NCBI RefSeq assembly: GCF_949628215.1
Contig: NC_134284.1
Coordinates: 1,240,001 to 1,304,000, forward strand
From: Phalacrocorax aristotelis
Taxonomy: Eukaryota; Chordata; Aves; Suliformes; Phalacrocoracidae
Direction: 5' to 3'
DNA length: 64,000 bases
In this document: one piece after another, positions 52,131 to 62,513 of the stretch
How positions within the stretch are numbered: position 1 is the first letter of the stretch
Layout of the letters: every line of letters starts with the position of its first letter
Program-made: the position numbers and the translations under genes
Notes under the pieces: model-generated
The model's input: the letters and a program-made list of their open reading frames with translations, nothing else
Databases searched by the model: none
Told to the model about the DNA's origin: nothing

Positions 52131-55100
52131 CTAGAGTTAAAAAGTAAAAAAAAAATCCAAGATAGCTTTGTTTTCATAATCAAGAGGGGAAAAAAAGATT
52201 CTAGATAATTTGGTCACCATCCTACCTTCAATAAGAAGTACACTCCCTGTTTTAGCTAGACCACAAAGTGCTGTTCAAATAGCTTTTAACAAGCAGGAAG
52301 GGACAAACTTGACAGTTTCCTACTCATGTTTTCCTGGAAATTCTGCTTGTCTTTCTTACACCTCAACAGTAGCAGCTCTGCTCCTCTTCTTCCCCCACTA
52401 CGGCAGATCATTCTGCTCTATACATACCTACTCCTCTGCTCAAGCAGAGAGGAAAAGCCTCTGATAACTTATTGTGCTAAAAAAACCCAAGATATAAAAC
52501 TTGGAACTATGTAGTTGTAGTAAAATGACACAATCTCAATAACATACAATACTTTTACTATTGAAAATCATACAGTTATTGTAACTTCCTTTGGCAACAG
52601 GTATGAAGGAAAGCTTGTTAGGCCAGAAGTACCTACTGCAAATAAACTAGTTCATAGAGTCTATGAGGGTAATTAAACCATAGTTAAGATAAACACAGTT
52701 AAGCAGCCAAGGCTTTAGTATATGGTCTCATACAACTGCCTAGCTACTCTAGGGCATTACTGTGGGCTAAACAGATTTATCTGTGTCATCAGACACCTAA
52801 ATCTAAAGCTGTGCTTTATGGCACAGCTTTTTCCAACCTGAATAACAAGGAGTTGTGTCTAAAGTTATCTTTCACTATTCGCTGTAACTTGCTTACATCC
52901 AACTCCCTCCCCCCCCCCACCACTTATTACACGGTATGGTTAAAAACCCTGTATTACCCTACATGAGCAGCACAGATGCAGTAGCATTCAACTACCTGTG
53001 CTCCAGTAATTACTAGAGAGAAGAAAACACAAATTAGCATCTGCACATGGGCACACATTCCCCCAAACCTGCCCAAAGCTCCTGCTGGCATGCTCTTCTT
53101 CATTTGTTGCCTGAAACCAGGAAGCAACAATGCTGCCTGCCACAGGCAGGTCTGTGTCAGTCACACTACTCACCTCCTGGACATAGAACGCAGAATCTTG
53201 CGACTCTTGCTCAAGTTTTCACTTGTATTCACCAACTAAGAAGAAAGGGACATTATTTGCAAGTTGAACAAGTATGCAGCAATTCCATAAAGATGCAGCT
53301 GGAAGTAGCTGGCCTTGGAATGTTGCAGCTAATAATGGGCCCAAGGCTAACCACATATTCTCAAAATTCAGAGACAACATTATTCTCTAGGCACACGCAA
53401 GCTGGAACCATTTTCTCCCTTCTAGGGAGGGAATTAGACTTTCACATACACTGCCCCTTAGATACATACAAAGATATGCAATTTAGGATCACTTTGTGCC
53501 CTTTTAGCTAATCTGCAAGTATCACAAACTTGTTATTAGCGCCTTTCATTAAATTTCATTTCATTATTCTAGTTGCTGCCACCAGGAGCAAATGACACTG
53601 GCCTGTTCTCCCCAGTGCATTTCTGGCACTGGTTGAAAAGCTGTTCAATGGCTAGCAAAGAACCAACCATGTTGTGCTGACAGGTCTACATGACCCAGTG
53701 GATATAAACTGTTAATAGATAATCCATTTCAGCTTTGTAATGCTCAGAAATGAACTGTCAAGCATTTCTCCGTCAGCTATATAGCAGCACGTAATTGAGG
53801 TTACAGACAACTGAACAAGCCGTTGTCCCCCAGACAGAGTCAGGATTCAAAACGTATGGCCACTGGAGGTCTCTGGGTACGATTTCACTATTCCACTTCC
53901 AAAGCTTCCAGGGAAGGTAAGCCAGGTCACTTGCCATTGCAGCACACAGCCACCCAACTCCCAGAGGAGCTCAGGCTGTTGCCCTCAACTGTGAACCTGG
54001 CCCTCTAACCTGTACTGTTACCTTGGACTGGACCGACTTGGAAAGAAAACTACCAACTCCACTCCAAGTGCCCTAGATTTCCAATCTTTGCTATGAAAGA
54101 CCAAGCCAGAAGAAAAGACTGCTTCTAGCTGGAATGTGTGTTTAATACAATTCAGGAACACAATGCCTGAAAGGCTTACAACATATGTCAAGGGTCTGAA
54201 CAACTGTAGATAGACTGACACGCTTGAAGACCTATAGTATTTTTAATTACAAAAATCATAGAATCATAGAATTGTTAAGGTTGGAAAAGACCCTTAAGAT
54301 CATCGAGTCCAACCACTAACCTATCACTGCCAAGTCCACCACTAAACCAGATCCTCAAGCACCACGTCTACCCTTCTTTTAAATACCTCCAGGGATGGAG
54401 ACTCCACCACCTTCCTGGGCAGCCTGTGCCAATGTTTGACAACCCTTTCGGTGAAGAAGTTTCTCCTAATATCCAACCTAAACTTCCCCTGGCGCAGCTC
54501 AAGGCCATTTCCTCTCGTCCTATCGCTTGTTACTAGGGAGAAGAGACCGACCCCCGCCTCACTACAACCTCCTTTCAGGTAGCTGTAGAGAGCAATAAGG
54601 TCTCCCCTCAGCCTCCTCTTCTCCAGACTAAACAACCCCAGCTCCCTCAGCCGCTCCTCACAAGACTTGTTCTCCAGACCCTTCACCAACTTCGTTGCCC
54701 TTCTCTGGACATGCTCCAGCACCTCAATGTCCTCCTTGCAGTGAGGGGCCCAAACCTGCACACAGTACTCGAGGTGGGGCCTCACCAGTGCCGAGCACAG
54801 GGGCACGATCACCTCCCTGCTCCTGCTGGCCACTGTTCAATCCTGATACAAGCCAGGATGCCATTGGCCTTCTTGGCCGCCTGAGCACACTGCCGGCTCC
54901 TGTTCGGGTGGCTGTCAACCAGCACCCCCAGGTCCTTTTCCTCCAGGCAGCTCTCCAGCCACTCCTCCCCAAGCCTGTAGTGTTGCAAAGGGTTGTTGTG
55001 ACCCAAGTGCAGGACCCGGCACTTGGCCTTGTTGAATCTCATACCGTTGGCCCCGGCCCATCAGTCCAGCCTGTCCAGGTCCCTCTGTGGGGCCTTCCTG

Positions 55101-58100
55101 CCCTCCAGCAGATCGACACTTCCACCCAGCTTGGTGTCATCTGCAAAATTATTGAGGGTGCCCTCGATCCCCTCATCCAGATCATCAATGAAGATATTGA
55201 ACAGGACCAGCCCCAACACTGAGCCCTGGGGAACACCACTCATGACCAGCCGCCAACTGGGTTTGACTCCATTCACCACCACTCTCTGGGCTCGGCCATC
55301 CAGCCAGTTTTTAGCCCAGCGCAGAGTGCACTTGTCCAAGCCGTGAGCAGCCAGCTTCTCCAGGAGAATGCTGTCGGAGGCAGTGTCAAAGGCCTTACTG
55401 AAGTCCAAGTAGACAACGCCCACAGCCTTCCCCTCATCCACTAAGCAGGTCACCTTATCATAGAAGGAGACCAGGTTAGTGAGGCAGGACCTCCCTTTCA
55501 TAAACCCATGCTGGCTGAGCCCGATCGCCTGGTTGTCCCACACGTGCCACATAATGGCATTGAAGATGATCTGCTCCATGACCTTTCCCGGCACTGAGGT
55601 CAGGCTGACAGGCCTATAGTTCCCCAGATCCTCCTTCCAACCCTTCTTGTAGAGGGGTGTCACATTCACTAGTTTCCAGTCATCTGGGACCTCCCCAGTT
55701 GACCAGGACTGCTGATAAATGATGGACAGTGGCTTGGCAAGCTCCTCTGCCAGCTCCCTCAGCATCCTCGGGTGGTTCCCATCCAGCCCCGTGGACTTGT
55801 GAACATCCAGGTGGAGGAGCAGGTTGGTGACTGCCACCTCTTCAACAACTGGGACTTTATTCTGCATACCATCTCCATCTCCCAGCACAGGGGCCTGAAA
55901 ACCCCGAGGATGACCAGTCTGACTATTAAAGAACAGATTAAAACTATACCTACAAATCTTAAGATCACATTTCCTTCCCCGCTCTCCAACACAAACCTGG
56001 GAGCAGGGCAAATCAAATTCTGGCTGAAATGTATGCTCAAACACCTTTCTGAAATGCCTGTATGTACACCAACACACGCAGCATGGGGAATAAACAGGAG
56101 GAACCAGAGTTCTGTGTGCGGTCACAGGGCCATGATCTCATTGCAATCACAGAGACATGGTGGGACAGCTCGCATGACTGGAATGGGGTCATGGATGGCT
56201 ACAGGCTTTTCAGGAAAGACAGACCAGCAAGGCGAGGTGGGAGAGTTGCTCTTTATGTGAGGGGAGCAACTGGAATGCATCGAGCTCTGCCTTGGAATGG
56301 AAGGAGAACAAGTTCAGAGCCTGTGGGTAAAATTAAGGGACAGCCAAATATGGGTGACACTGTTGTGGGTGTTTGCTACAGGCCACCTGATCAAGAAGAG
56401 GAAGTTGATGAAGCCTTCTACAGACAGCTGGAAGTAGCCTCACAATCGCAGGCCCTGGTCCTCGTGGGGGACTTCAAACACCCTGATATTTGCTGGAAAA
56501 GCAACACGGCGAGCCATGCACAATCCAGAAGGTTCCTACAGAGCATCGAGGACAACTTTTTGATGCAGGTGGTGGAGGAGCCAACAAGGCGAGATGTGCT
56601 GCTCAACCTTATCCTAACAAACAAGGAAGAGCTAGTTGAGGATGTGAGGGTTGGGGGTAGCCTTGGCTGCAGTGACCATGAGATGGTCGAGTTCAGGATC
56701 CTGCAAGGTAGAAGCAGGGTGACAAGTAGGATTACAATCCTGGACTTCAAGAGGGCCAACTTTGGCCTCTTCAAAGACCTGCTACGAGGGATCCCATGGG
56801 CTAGGGCTCTGGAAGGCAAGGGGGTCCAAGAGAGCTGGACAGTATTCAAGGACCACTTCCTCTGAGCTCAAGATCAGTGCATCCCCAGGAGGAAGAAGTC
56901 AGGCAGAGGAGCCAGGAGACCTGCATGGATGAGCAAAGATCTTCTAGAGAAACTCAAACAGAAGAAGGAGGTTCACAGTATGTGGAAAAAGGGACTGGCC
57001 ACTTGGGAGGAATATAGGAATGTTGTCAGGGTGTGCAGAGATGCAACGAGGAAGGCCAAGGCCCACTTGGAATTAAATCTGGCCAGGGATGTCAAAGATA
57101 ACAAGAAGGGCTTCTTTAAATACATCAGCAGTAAAAGGAAGACTGGGGATGCAGTGGGCCCACTGCTGAACAAGGAAGGGGTCCTGGTGATGCAGGACGC
57201 AGAGAAGGCGGAGTTGCTGAATGCCTCTTTGCTTCAGTCTTCACTGCTAAGGCTGGCTCTCAGGCATCTCAGCCCCCAGAAGAGAGAGAAAAAATCTGAG
57301 GAAAGGAAGACTTACCATTGGTTGAGAAAGACTGGGTCAGAGATCACCTACGCAAACCTGATCCTCACAAATCCATGGGCCCCGATGGGATACACCTGTG
57401 AGTTGCTGAGGGAGCTGGTGGATGTTCTTGCTGAGCCACTCTCCATCGTCTTTGAAAGGTCGTGGAGGACAGGAGAGGTGCCCAAGGGCTGGAGGACAGC
57501 TAATGTCACTCCTATCTTCAAAAAGGGCAAGAAGGAGGACTGGGGAAACTATACGCCAGTCAGCCTCACCTCCATCCCCGGAAAGGTGATGGAGCAGTTC
57601 ATCCTGGAGGTCATCTCCAGGCATGTAGAGGACAAGAAGGTTATCAGAAATAGCCAACATGGATTTACCAAGGGAAGATCATGCTTGACCAACCTGATAG
57701 CGTTCTATGATGGTGTGACTAGCTGGGTTGACGAAGGGAGAGCAGTGCATGTTGTCTATCTTGACTTCAGTAAGGCATTCGACACTGTCTCCCATAGCCT
57801 CCTCACCAGCAAGTTAAGGCAGTGTGGGTTGGGTGAGTGGACACTGAGGTGGATTGATAACTGGCTCAACAACAGAACTCATAAGGTCATGATCAATGGG
57901 GCAGAGTCTGGATGGAGGCCTGCCACTAGTGGTGTTCCCCAGGGGTCTGTGCTGGGTCCAGTCCTGTTCAACGTATTAATCAATGACCTGGATGATAGGA
58001 TAGAGTGTAACCTCAGCAAGTTCGCTGATGATACTAAGCTGGGAGGAATGGCTGATATACCAGAAGGCTCTGCTGCCATCCAAAGAGACCTGGACAGGCT

Positions 58101-61100
58101 GGAGAGCTGGGCCAAGGGTATCCTGATGAAATTCAACAAGAGCAAGTGCAAGTTCCTGCACCTGGGGAGGAATAACCCTGGGCACCAGTACAGGTTGGAG
58201 GCTGAACTACTGGAAAGTGGCTCTGCTGAGAGGGACCTGGGAGTGCTGGAGGACAACAAGCTCACCATGAGCCAGCAATGTGTCCTTGTGGCCAAGGTGG
58301 CCAACAATATCCTGGGCTGCATAAAAAGGAGTGTGGCCAGAAGGTCGAGGGAGATTATCCTCCCCCTCTGCTCTGCCCTAGTGAGACCACATATGGAGTG
58401 CTCTGTCCAGGTTTGGTCCCCACGGTTTAAGAATGACAGGGAACTGCTTGAGCAAGTCCAGCGGAGAGCTACCAAGATGATCAGGGGACTGGAGTATCTC
58501 CCTTATGAGGAGAGGCTGAGAGACTTGGGTTTGTTCAGCCTGGAGAAGACTGAGGGAGGATTTCATCAATACCTATAAATACCTAAAGGGTGGGTGTCAG
58601 GATGATGGGACTAAGCTATTTTCAGTAGTGCCCAATGACAGAACAAGGGGCAATTTGTACAAGTTGGAACACAGGAAGTTCCACCTCAATATGAGAAAAA
58701 ACTTTCCTGTGAGGGTGACAGAGCAGTGGCACAGGCTGCCCAGGGAAGTTGGAGTCTCCTTCCCTGGAGACATTCAAAACCCGCCTAGACGCGTTCCCAT
58801 GCCCCCTGCTCTAGGTGTCCCTGCTCAAGCAGGGGGGTTGGACAAGATGGATCTCCAGAGGTGCCTTCCAACCCCTACCATTCTGTGATTCTGTGAGATT
58901 GAAAAGCTACTTCAATGAAAAAGCAGCAAGCTTTGTTGCAATGAGGAGAGATAACCCCCAGGTGAAGGGGTATGCTTTTTGTTTGGGCTGGGCATGCTTA
59001 CTTGCCAAACTCAGTGTCCCCCTGCAAGTCACTTGCCTACAAGCTTTATGCTCAGGATCCCTTGTACAGACAGAAAATCCCATCAGTTTCTGCCTTCAAA
59101 AATCAAATTCTCAGTTTTGTTTATGTGTGTACACAAAACCAATGAGCTGCTTCTTAAAGCTTCCACAGTAGGAGCAGAGCTTCTTGACCCAAGGAGGAAG
59201 AACACCATCTTGTCTGACACCACTTTCTCTCTCCTTAGCTAATCTACAAATACTGGAAGGTTAGTAACTAAGCTTCTATTAAATTTCATTTCGTTAGAAG
59301 AACCTACTAACTGCCTCCCAAATCTAAACCTAGTGGTGGGCATCTCCTCAGCATTTTTTTAAATCTGTAATTTTTTCATTAATTCTATTTTTTTTTAGCA
59401 GTGGTTTACAGGTCTAATATCCAACCTTGCACAGAAAGAGCAGCAGACATTTGGCCGTTGTGCTTTGGGCCCTTCTACAGCAATGTTTTTCATTTTACGA
59501 GCACAGCGTAGAAATGTGGCGGCCTCGCTTTGGTGAGTAGAAACCTCAGCTGGCCTACCACACCTAAGGACATCTCCTAGGGTCATGACTGGCACACACT
59601 TCCTACTAAGCTAACATCAGGTTGTTTCCACACAACACCAACAGCAGTTTCCCTGCTTACTCTGCTCTTGGTGCGTTCCAGTTGCTCCCGCTGCTCCCCA
59701 AGGTCTTCAATTATATTGGTGCCAATCTGATCCGTTTCAGCAGCAATTCGGTGCGAGTGCTCAATGCTCTGACTGGCTCGGTTCAGGCTGTCTGTTCCCT
59801 GGAGAAGCAGCACCCTCTGTGACTGCAGATGAGTCTGAAAAACAATGTATGCTTAAGTATTGAGTACAAAGAGAGAGGTATTAGGCTTCTGATGTATTAA
59901 GAAGTTAGGATGTGATGCCATAGGCCATCCCTTTGTATTAGCTGTATATGTTTCTTATGTTAACTGAGGTAGCCCAGTTCATTTTGAAAGAGTTCTTGTT
60001 CACCTTGTAAGATTATGGCCCAATCTGGTTAAACCTTGAAAAAGAAGGACACACAACTGAAGAATTAAAACAGTCACAAAAACCTGTCTTTGCAGCAACT
60101 TACTTTTCCATGAAAGAGCACCTACATGAAAATAATATCTTTGCTTTCCAGATGCTAGCTTTTCCTTCCCTTCGCATCTAAATTCAGTCTTATTTGTGAC
60201 TTCACAGTTGGTTGCCAGGGAGATCGTTAGGAGTTTACACAGTCAAAATGATTAGGAACAAACAGCACTAACAGATGGACTGCTAAGTAACAAAGATCCT
60301 CTTTTCATGCTGGTAGCCTCTGCTGGAGGATAAGAAATGTTTGCTGACCTTGGGGTCAAAAGGAAGCTCAAAATAAAGTATTTTCTTAAGCTTCAGAAAG
60401 CCTAATCTACCACCCTGCCCTCAGGTTTTAAAGGAGCCAATCAGGAGGAATCAAATGCAAAAATCTACCAAGCAACAGCAGGGTGAGATACTGAGGAAAG
60501 AGTCTCCCTCAAACCTTCCCTATCTAAGGCAGACAAACAACAAGCCTGCCTCCATGAACATTCTGTACAGAAGACAGCCCTTTGAAGGTAATAAGCAGAT
60601 TGAGTCTCACTAGCTCAAATATATCTAAACATACCTAATAAAGAGAGAAATTGGTGCATTTCTGTTCACTATGGATGTGCCGCTGCAGTGCGAGAGTGCT
60701 AGAGGATGACTTCTGATATCTTCTTGAAATTATTTACACCGAGATTGCTTAAACGAGAAATATACCGAAAAATCTATGCAGTGCACGATTCATACACTTC
60801 GCTAGTTTTGGAGACTAAAACTAGATTGGTTAACCTTTCTTCTCAGTCAGTAGCACCACTTTTGTGTTTTCACTGCTGTAGGGGAATAATTAAATAATGC
60901 ATTTCAGTACAGAATGTAATGTTGTATAAGTTACTAACCGCACAATATTCAAGGGCTTCCATTTCAATTATACTCATATCTTTGTTTTAGAACAGAAAAG
61001 TTCTCCTTTGAGTTCCAAGTGTTCTTTCTCCTCCCCAAGATACCCATGTTATGTGCAGAGCGATATAGTGGGAGTTATACAAACACAGAAGCGAAGTAGA

Positions 61101-62513
61101 CTTAAATAGAAACACTGTAAACAATACATCTGGAATATTTTTTTAAACAATCACAGGAATGATAAATACAGTTTATATCTAATTCTCACACTCTCTTCAT
61201 TTTCTGTGGAGAAGATTCCGTATTTTATATTGCCTTGACTCCCAGAGCCCAATCCCAAATCTGTGCTTCTCATCTCTCTCTGGAACATGGAGAGGTCTCT
61301 TCTGTATGCCCGGATTTTGCTCATCATTTGGTTGCGGAAAGGCAGAGGAGCATACTTCAGTTCTTCCTCCATTTCCCGCAGCTTTAATGAAAGAAAACAT
61401 GTTTATTTTTTAAAGCACCAAATCTGTTCTTATCAGCAGCTATACTCAAAACTCACCACCAGATGAAGGAATTCACATGTTTTCATGTGACTGGGGGGAG
61501 GGGGGGGAAAATTAGCCCCAAACCCTACACCCCTCATCTAGTGTTGAGTACACCAGCCTGCTTAATGCTCTTTAGCCCACATGGATCTTCAGATACACAA
61601 TGCCTCAAGGAATAAACAAAGAAAAGGGAAAAAAAAATTAATTGCCAAGCTTAAATGCTTGATATTTTCTGAAACGTCACTCCGTAACTTCAAAATGTGC
61701 AGTTCTCACTTTCTTATTGTTTAAGCGTTTATAGGATGGGTATCAGCTTCTCATCACGTCTATGCAAGAGATTGACTGCATAGATAGGCACGCCACTAAA
61801 TTCATGCTCTGAACATCAGGTCTGGCAACTGGAGTTAGGATTTGTAAATCCTAGGATTGGGGCTGCATGAATTTTCACGTCAACTTTTGGCAACAGTTGT
61901 TACAAATCCACAATGCTTAAAGCTGTCAACCAGTGTAAGCTCTCTCGCAATATTAGCGCTACATCTCATACATCACCTACACAGATACGTGTCAATAAGA
62001 CCCAGGAAGTTACAAGAATAAAGCATCTCTCTCAAAAGAATGTTCAACTGTGACTCAAAAGAAGAAAAAAAAGATTAATCTATAATGTCTTGCTTAAAAA
62101 GACAAGTCATGGGGTTTATTGTGTGCAGGTCCAGGAAAATAAAAATTCTCTACATGCCCTCCCTACAATCTCTAGCAATTGTAATTGCACCTCTATCGCT
62201 CTCCTTTGTTTGACATAGGGAAGGTGATATGCAAAACGAGCACTCAGAAAATACGGAGTAAAGAATATTTGTCTAGATGTGTATAAATAGGTCTTGACAA
62301 ACACAGACACAGCTATCAGATCAATGAACACGAAAAAAAACACATTTGTCTGCCAGCAGGGACCATAAAGAGAGTAAAATTTGGAAGTATTGTCCTTTTT
62401 AAGGCATCATGTTTCAGCTGGTCAGAAAGGCCAGAAGTCTAGACTCATGTTTACCGTTTCATTTGCTTCGCGCTGTTTCTCATCAAATTCTCGAACTAGT
62501 TTTTTCTTCTCCT
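52034..62513 (-). CDS. VTI1B: VTI1B, Qb-SNARE, last five coding exons (5' end outside window)
   Basis: Minus-strand exons 62513-62455, 61381-61190, 59834-59661, 53235-53174 and 52130-52034 join in one frame to 193 residues and TGA; the human protein has about 232. Vti1b is a tail-anchored SNARE of late endosomes and TGN that pairs with syntaxin 7, syntaxin 8 and VAMP8 in homotypic late-endosome fusion. Visible parts are the end of the N-terminal helical domain ([25 protein letters not shown]), a Gly/Ser linker ([19 protein letters not shown]), the SNARE motif over residues 84-161 ([20 protein letters not shown] to [13 protein letters not shown]) and the anchor ([20 protein letters not shown], then KFFRSR). 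By alignment with SNAP-25 the zero-layer Gln should be the first Q of LGEQREQL. The first exons, about 39 residues, lie right of the window. The gene is tail-to-tail with ARG2, as in mammals. Confidence 0.95.
53174..53235 (-). CDS. VTI1B: VTI1B exon: SNARE motif end
   Basis: 20 codons plus two bases between acceptor TTCTTCTTAG and donor [27 protein letters not shown] small exon separated from the upstream one by the CR1-bearing intron. Confidence 0.96.
54256..55920 (-). mobile_element. CR1 LINE, reverse-transcriptase and 3' end
   Basis: Minus-strand CR1, 5'-truncated near 55920. It encodes the [65 protein letters not shown], and the catalytic FADD box at 55147-55136. It then carries the thumb and C-terminal region and a 3' end of two CATAGAAT octamers (about 54256-54271). 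The frame has an in-frame TGA at 55063-55061 and a shift at 54843-54828, so it is inactive. Sense with VTI1B. Confidence 0.95.
56040..58895 (+). mobile_element. CR1 LINE with endonuclease and reverse transcriptase
   Basis: A longer plus-strand CR1, about 2.85 kb, starting just upstream of the endonuclease and ending in two ATTCTGTG octamers at 58880-58895. Reading from 56062: endonuclease motifs [47 protein letters not shown] and SDHEMVEF. After a TGA the same frame resumes: connector ([14 protein letters not shown]), RT ([53 protein letters not shown]) and an intact FADD box at 58021-58032, to a final stop near 58576. ORF1 and the 5' UTR are absent. Its 3' tail (GGTGCCTTCCAACCCCTACC) differs from the minus-strand neighbour, so the two belong to different subfamilies. 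Confidence 0.95.
56062..58578 (+). pseudogene. CR1 ORF2 (EN-RT) pseudogene
   Basis: One frame covers about 838 codons, with a single TGA at 56863-56865 splitting it into an endonuclease part (267 codons) and an RT part (549 codons from the next Met at 56929). The expected catalytic Asn of the GDFN motif is Lys (AAA at 56476-56478). Between about 57228 and 57400 the frame is locally shifted: a one-base loss is later offset by a one-base gain, so the RT entry region is garbled while downstream RT motifs read correctly. After 58560 the frame drifts again before the 3' UTR. The element cannot encode a working protein as it stands. Confidence 0.88.
59661..59834 (-). CDS. VTI1B: VTI1B exon: SNARE motif
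   Basis: 58 codons between acceptor GTTTTTCAG and donor [46 protein letters not shown] and [18 protein letters not shown]. Codon 48 is the expected zero-layer Gln. Confidence 0.97.
59835..62454 (-). other. VTI1B introns flanking the linker exon
   Basis: 59835-61189 and 61382-62454. Unique AT-rich sequence with a G-rich run near 61492-61508. No gene or known repeat is recognised. Confidence 0.7.
61190..61381 (-). CDS. VTI1B: VTI1B exon: third helix and linker
   Basis: 64 codons between acceptor CATTAAAG and donor [46 protein letters not shown] and [14 protein letters not shown]. The donor was placed after AGT, because that keeps phase 0 and the family length. Confidence 0.93.
62455..62513 (-). 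CDS. VTI1B: VTI1B exon: N-terminal helical domain
   Basis: Acceptor GTTCCACAG, donor GTAAAC after ACG. Two bases of a split codon, probably Glu, precede 19 codons: [19 protein letters not shown]. This matches the family at the end of the second N-terminal helix. Confidence 0.9.

Larger units (their letters stand above)
53236..59660 (-). other. VTI1B intron carrying two CR1 elements (6.4 kb)
   Basis: Between the two SNARE-motif exons. About 4.6 kb of its 6.4 kb is CR1: one copy in sense with VTI1B and one antisense. The remaining 53236-54255 and 58896-59660 show nothing recognisable. Confidence 0.85.

Noticed and set aside
55772-56260. 162-codon plus-strand frame across the CR1 junction
   Set aside because: It is antisense to the minus-strand CR1 RT and out of frame with the plus-strand CR1 endonuclease; a shadow of the two elements.
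57879-58475. 198-codon minus-strand frame
   Set aside because: Reverse complement of the plus-strand CR1 RT; Leu/Ser-rich antisense shadow without motifs.
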